From positions 1,449,398-1,513,397 of the forward strand of contig CAUYUJ010021059.1 in assembly GCA_963575745.1 (NCBI GenBank): a DNA stretch of 64,000 nucleotides, written 5' to 3'. This DNA is from Prorocentrum cordatum. Its lineage: Eukaryota > Sar > Dinophyceae > Prorocentrales > Prorocentraceae. The number at the start of each line of letters is the position of its first letter. Positions within the stretch are counted from its first letter, which is position 1. Below the pieces are notes generated by a model. That model was not told where the DNA came from. It ran no database searches and saw nothing but the letters and a program-made list of their open reading frames with translations. The translations under genes and the position numbers were made by a program. Shown piece by piece: positions 61,554 through 64,000 of the stretch.

Positions 61554-61909
61554 CCTGACGGTGAGGGGCAGCGGTAGTTGAGGGACTGAACAACACCCTA
61601 CCCTGGGTCCCGAGTGCGTGGTCTGTAAGCCTCCTCGGAGCTCCAAAGGCCAGAGAGCCGCCAGGAACGCCGCGCCACACGCGCGGTGCGCAGGGCTTAC
61701 CCTTTCAGCCCACAGGAGGTTCAGCGCACAGCGCGTCGAAAACCAGGGTAGGGGCGTCTTTGACGCCCTCGAGGCAGGGGGGGGCAGCGGCCCCGGGGGG
61801 GGGGGAGGGAGCGGGCGGCACATCGCCGACGGATCGGCGGCGCGCAGGTCGGCGGCGCGCCCCCCGAGAACGACGCCGCGCATCCCCGGGCGGGGTGGGG
61901 CTATCGGGC

Positions 61910-62330
61910 CCCCTCCTCCTCCTCCTCCTCCTCCTCCTCCTCCTCCTCCTCCTCCTCCTGCTCCTCCTCCTTGTCCTCATCCTCTTCCCTCCTCCTCCTC
62001 CTCCTCCTCCTCCTCCTCCTCCTCCTCCTCCTCCTCCTGCACCTTCTATCGTCGTCGTCCTCCTCCTCCTCCTCCTCCTTCTCCTCCTCATCTCGTCCTC
62101 CTCCTCCTCCTCCTCCTCCTCCTCTCCTCCTCCTCCTCCTATCGCCCTCCTCCTCCTCCTCCTCCTCCTCCTCCTCCTCCCTCCTCCTCCTCCCCTCCTC
62201 CTCCTCCTCCTCCTCCTCCTCTCCTCCTCCTATCGTCCTCCTCCTCCTCCTCCTCCTCCTCCTCCTCCTCCTCCTCCTCCTCCTCGTCCTCCTCCTCCTA
62301 TCGTCCTCCTCCTCCTCCTCGGCGCTCAGT
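61910..62330. repeat. CTC microsatellite, about 420 bp
   Basis: CTC tract interrupted by four CTATCGTC/CTATCGCC blocks. Confidence 0.95.
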
Positions 62331-62615
62331 GGGCGATTGGGGGTCGATGCATCCCCCTCGTAGACCGTGCCCCCCTCGCTCTGGCCCCTGACCGAAGCCT
62401 GGCCACCAGCGCGCCCCGTCACGGGGCGTGCGCCCGAGAGCCCTCGGCCAGCGGCGCTCTCGAGCGCCCTCGTCGGGGGCGTAGCTGCTGGAGAGCATCA
62501 AGACAACCTCCGGGGACCGACGACAGCGTGGGAAACCGCCCACGGCAACGACAGGGGCGAATAGCACCGGGATGGGGTGGAAGGCAATCTACGATCATGT
62601 TGCCCCCATCGTACT

Positions 62616-62803
62616 TACAGTGGGGGCTCGGCCACAAGGAACCTCTGCAAGAAACCCAACCCTGAAATCCGCGATTTGTTCAGTGAAAATCCAAATTCGT
62701 CGATCGAAAACCGTCAACTTCGTATTGGGGGCCATCGAAATCCAAGAAACCCAGGGCACCCTGGCAGAATCCAACTGGTTTCTTGGCACGCGCCCCCACT
62801 GTA
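62616..62803. mobile_element. Family F TA-flanked MITE, copy 2
   Basis: 188 bp from TACAGTGGGGGCTCGG to GCCCCCACTGTA. The interior is colinear with 17244-17423. Confidence 0.8.
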
Positions 62804-63218
62804 AGGACCACATCCCAGAAATAATTTCGAGCACCTGGAAAAGTGTCGAAAGAGTGTGGAAAGAGTGTCGAAACAGTGTCGGACAAATGTCTCCCAGGGC
62901 CCAACACGCGAAAACCCTCGAGTCTCGGTATTTTTTGCTTCGTGCTCGAAATTCTCTCTGGTGATCAAGGCTAAAGTAGGTTGGAACATCATAAATCTCC
63001 GAGTAGATGCACGCAGAAAGCGACGATGATCCATGTCTCCGGTGAGTCTCCCACACGAATGCGTGAAACGTCCGCGTCTGGGCTGTCCGCCTCGATCGTC
63101 GCCTCCGCATGACCCCCGCTACATGCGCCGCGACCAATCTCGAGCTTCCTCCAGCGAAGGGTCACTCTTAGGTGTAGCTTTGGGGCGGCCTGAAGGCCCG
63201 ACCCCGCCGTTGGCTGAA
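62804..63218. other. Unique sequence, no gene seen
   Basis: Includes a short run of GTGTCGAAAGAGTGTGGAAA repeats (62845-62885). No coding motif. Confidence 0.4.
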
Positions 63219-63376
63219 GGGGGGCGGGCACGTCCTCCCACAGGCGGATTTTGGACGAAAAATAAAAATACGAAACAAATGCTACAAAATAAACAAAAAT
63301 AGTCGAAACATCGTTCCCTGACTATTTGTTGACAGCTGGAATATTCCTCCTGTAGAGAGGGACAGGCCCGGCTTGA
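63219..63376. mobile_element. Family A MITE, copy 7 (decayed)
   Basis: GGGCGGGCACGTCCTCCCAC at the left, TGTAGAGAGGGACAGGCCCG at the right, AATAGTCGAAAC and TGACTATTTG inside. No target duplication left. Confidence 0.7.
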
Positions 63377-63451
63377 GACAGCAGCAGCTCTACCGCGCAG
63401 CCCCAATCCGATCAAACTCGGTCCCGTGCCCCTCCCAGGGTCTATCATTGA

Positions 63452-63680
63452 CCAGGTCTGTACGCTGAGCTCGATGGTATCATTCGTCCTTTCAGGCACT
63501 TTTCCAGACCAGTTCTGTGTGCTGATTTCGATAGTATCATTAGACCTTTCAGGCTCTTTTCTAGAAAAGTTCTGTGCGCTGATTCCGATGGTACCATTAG
63601 TCCTTTCGGGCTCTGTTCTAGACCAGTTCTGTGCGCTGATTCCGATGGCATCATGAGTTTTACTTTCTGTGCGCGGGGTT
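63452..63680. repeat. Tandem repeat, 57-bp (19-codon) unit, four copies
   Basis: ACCAGTTCTGTGCGCTGATT-type units start 57 bp apart (about 63452, 63509, 63566 and 63623). Because 57 is a multiple of three, one plus frame (LDQFCALIPMVSLVLSGS) and one minus frame (SAHRTGLEKSLKGLM) stay open through it. The remaining sequence to 64000 shows no feature. Confidence 0.85.
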
Positions 63681-64000
63681 TATCCTTTCAGGCACTTCTC
63701 GATACCAAAATTTTGTTTCTGATTTCGATCGTAGCATTAATTTTGCCGTGTAGGGTCCGTGCACCCGTTTCTCCAGGCGGATCCAGCCGTTGCGACGAGA
63801 GGCCCCCAGGAGGCCCACGAGAGAACGAAAAAAGGCCAGGGAAGGCCGCCGCTGTCTGGACTGGCCCTACTCCGTTACAAACGCAAGCGCAAGGGCCATC
63901 GGCAGGTCCTGAGCAGCGGCGGGGTCGACGGAGACCACGGTCTGCACTACGTGGCCCAGGCGCGCCGCGAGCGTCTCCGCCTCCTCACGAGGGCACCAGC

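Overview
The window looks like nuclear DNA of a eukaryote, most likely a dinoflagellate with a GC-rich genome (a Prorocentrum-like genome would fit). The species is an inference. The reasons are a high GC content, almost no intact genes in 64 kb, long GGA/CCT, GA and GAC microsatellites, several decayed non-LTR retrotransposons (one with a C-terminal RNase H domain), very many short inverted-repeat elements, and a gene that carries intron-like repeats sharing a short boundary motif. I see no operons, rRNA, tRNA or CRISPR array.

Layout. 1-11.5 kb holds three consecutive minus-strand reading frames. In transcription order they are: an endonuclease / reverse transcriptase / zinc finger / RNase H polyprotein (11460-5327); an ORF1-like protein with a coiled coil (4979-2155), cut by an A-rich tract; and an unrecognised protein with a signal peptide and one membrane segment (1893 to beyond the left edge). 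The polyprotein is a pseudogene. It holds three in-frame stops and an 887-bp inverted-repeat element (8026-8912) carrying seven copies of a palindrome. 12.1-14.1 kb is a minus-strand host-like gene with a protein-phosphatase signature, possibly containing introner-type introns. 14.1-25.7 kb is a patchwork of microsatellites, tandem repeats and small inverted-repeat elements. 25.7-29.0 kb is a second, 5'-truncated LINE bracketed by ATGY tetranucleotide arrays. 29-36 kb is again small elements and microsatellites. 36-37.9 kb holds a badly decayed plus-strand LINE (endonuclease part). 38-43.3 kb is a higher-order satellite array with GAC-rich cores and alternating CG runs. 43.4-64 kb is a dense field of small inverted-repeat elements, CCT/GGA tracts, a 100-base assembly gap (49499-49598) and one short coiled-coil exon candidate (45413-45724).

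At least a dozen families of short non-autonomous inverted-repeat elements recur. The clearest (family A, seven copies) starts TTARGTCGGGC and makes perfect or near-perfect 8-bp target duplications in five copies, as hAT elements do. Others show TA (Tc1/mariner-like) or 5-bp duplications. No transposase gene is visible, so all of these would depend on enzymes encoded elsewhere. Family letters used below are local to this annotation.
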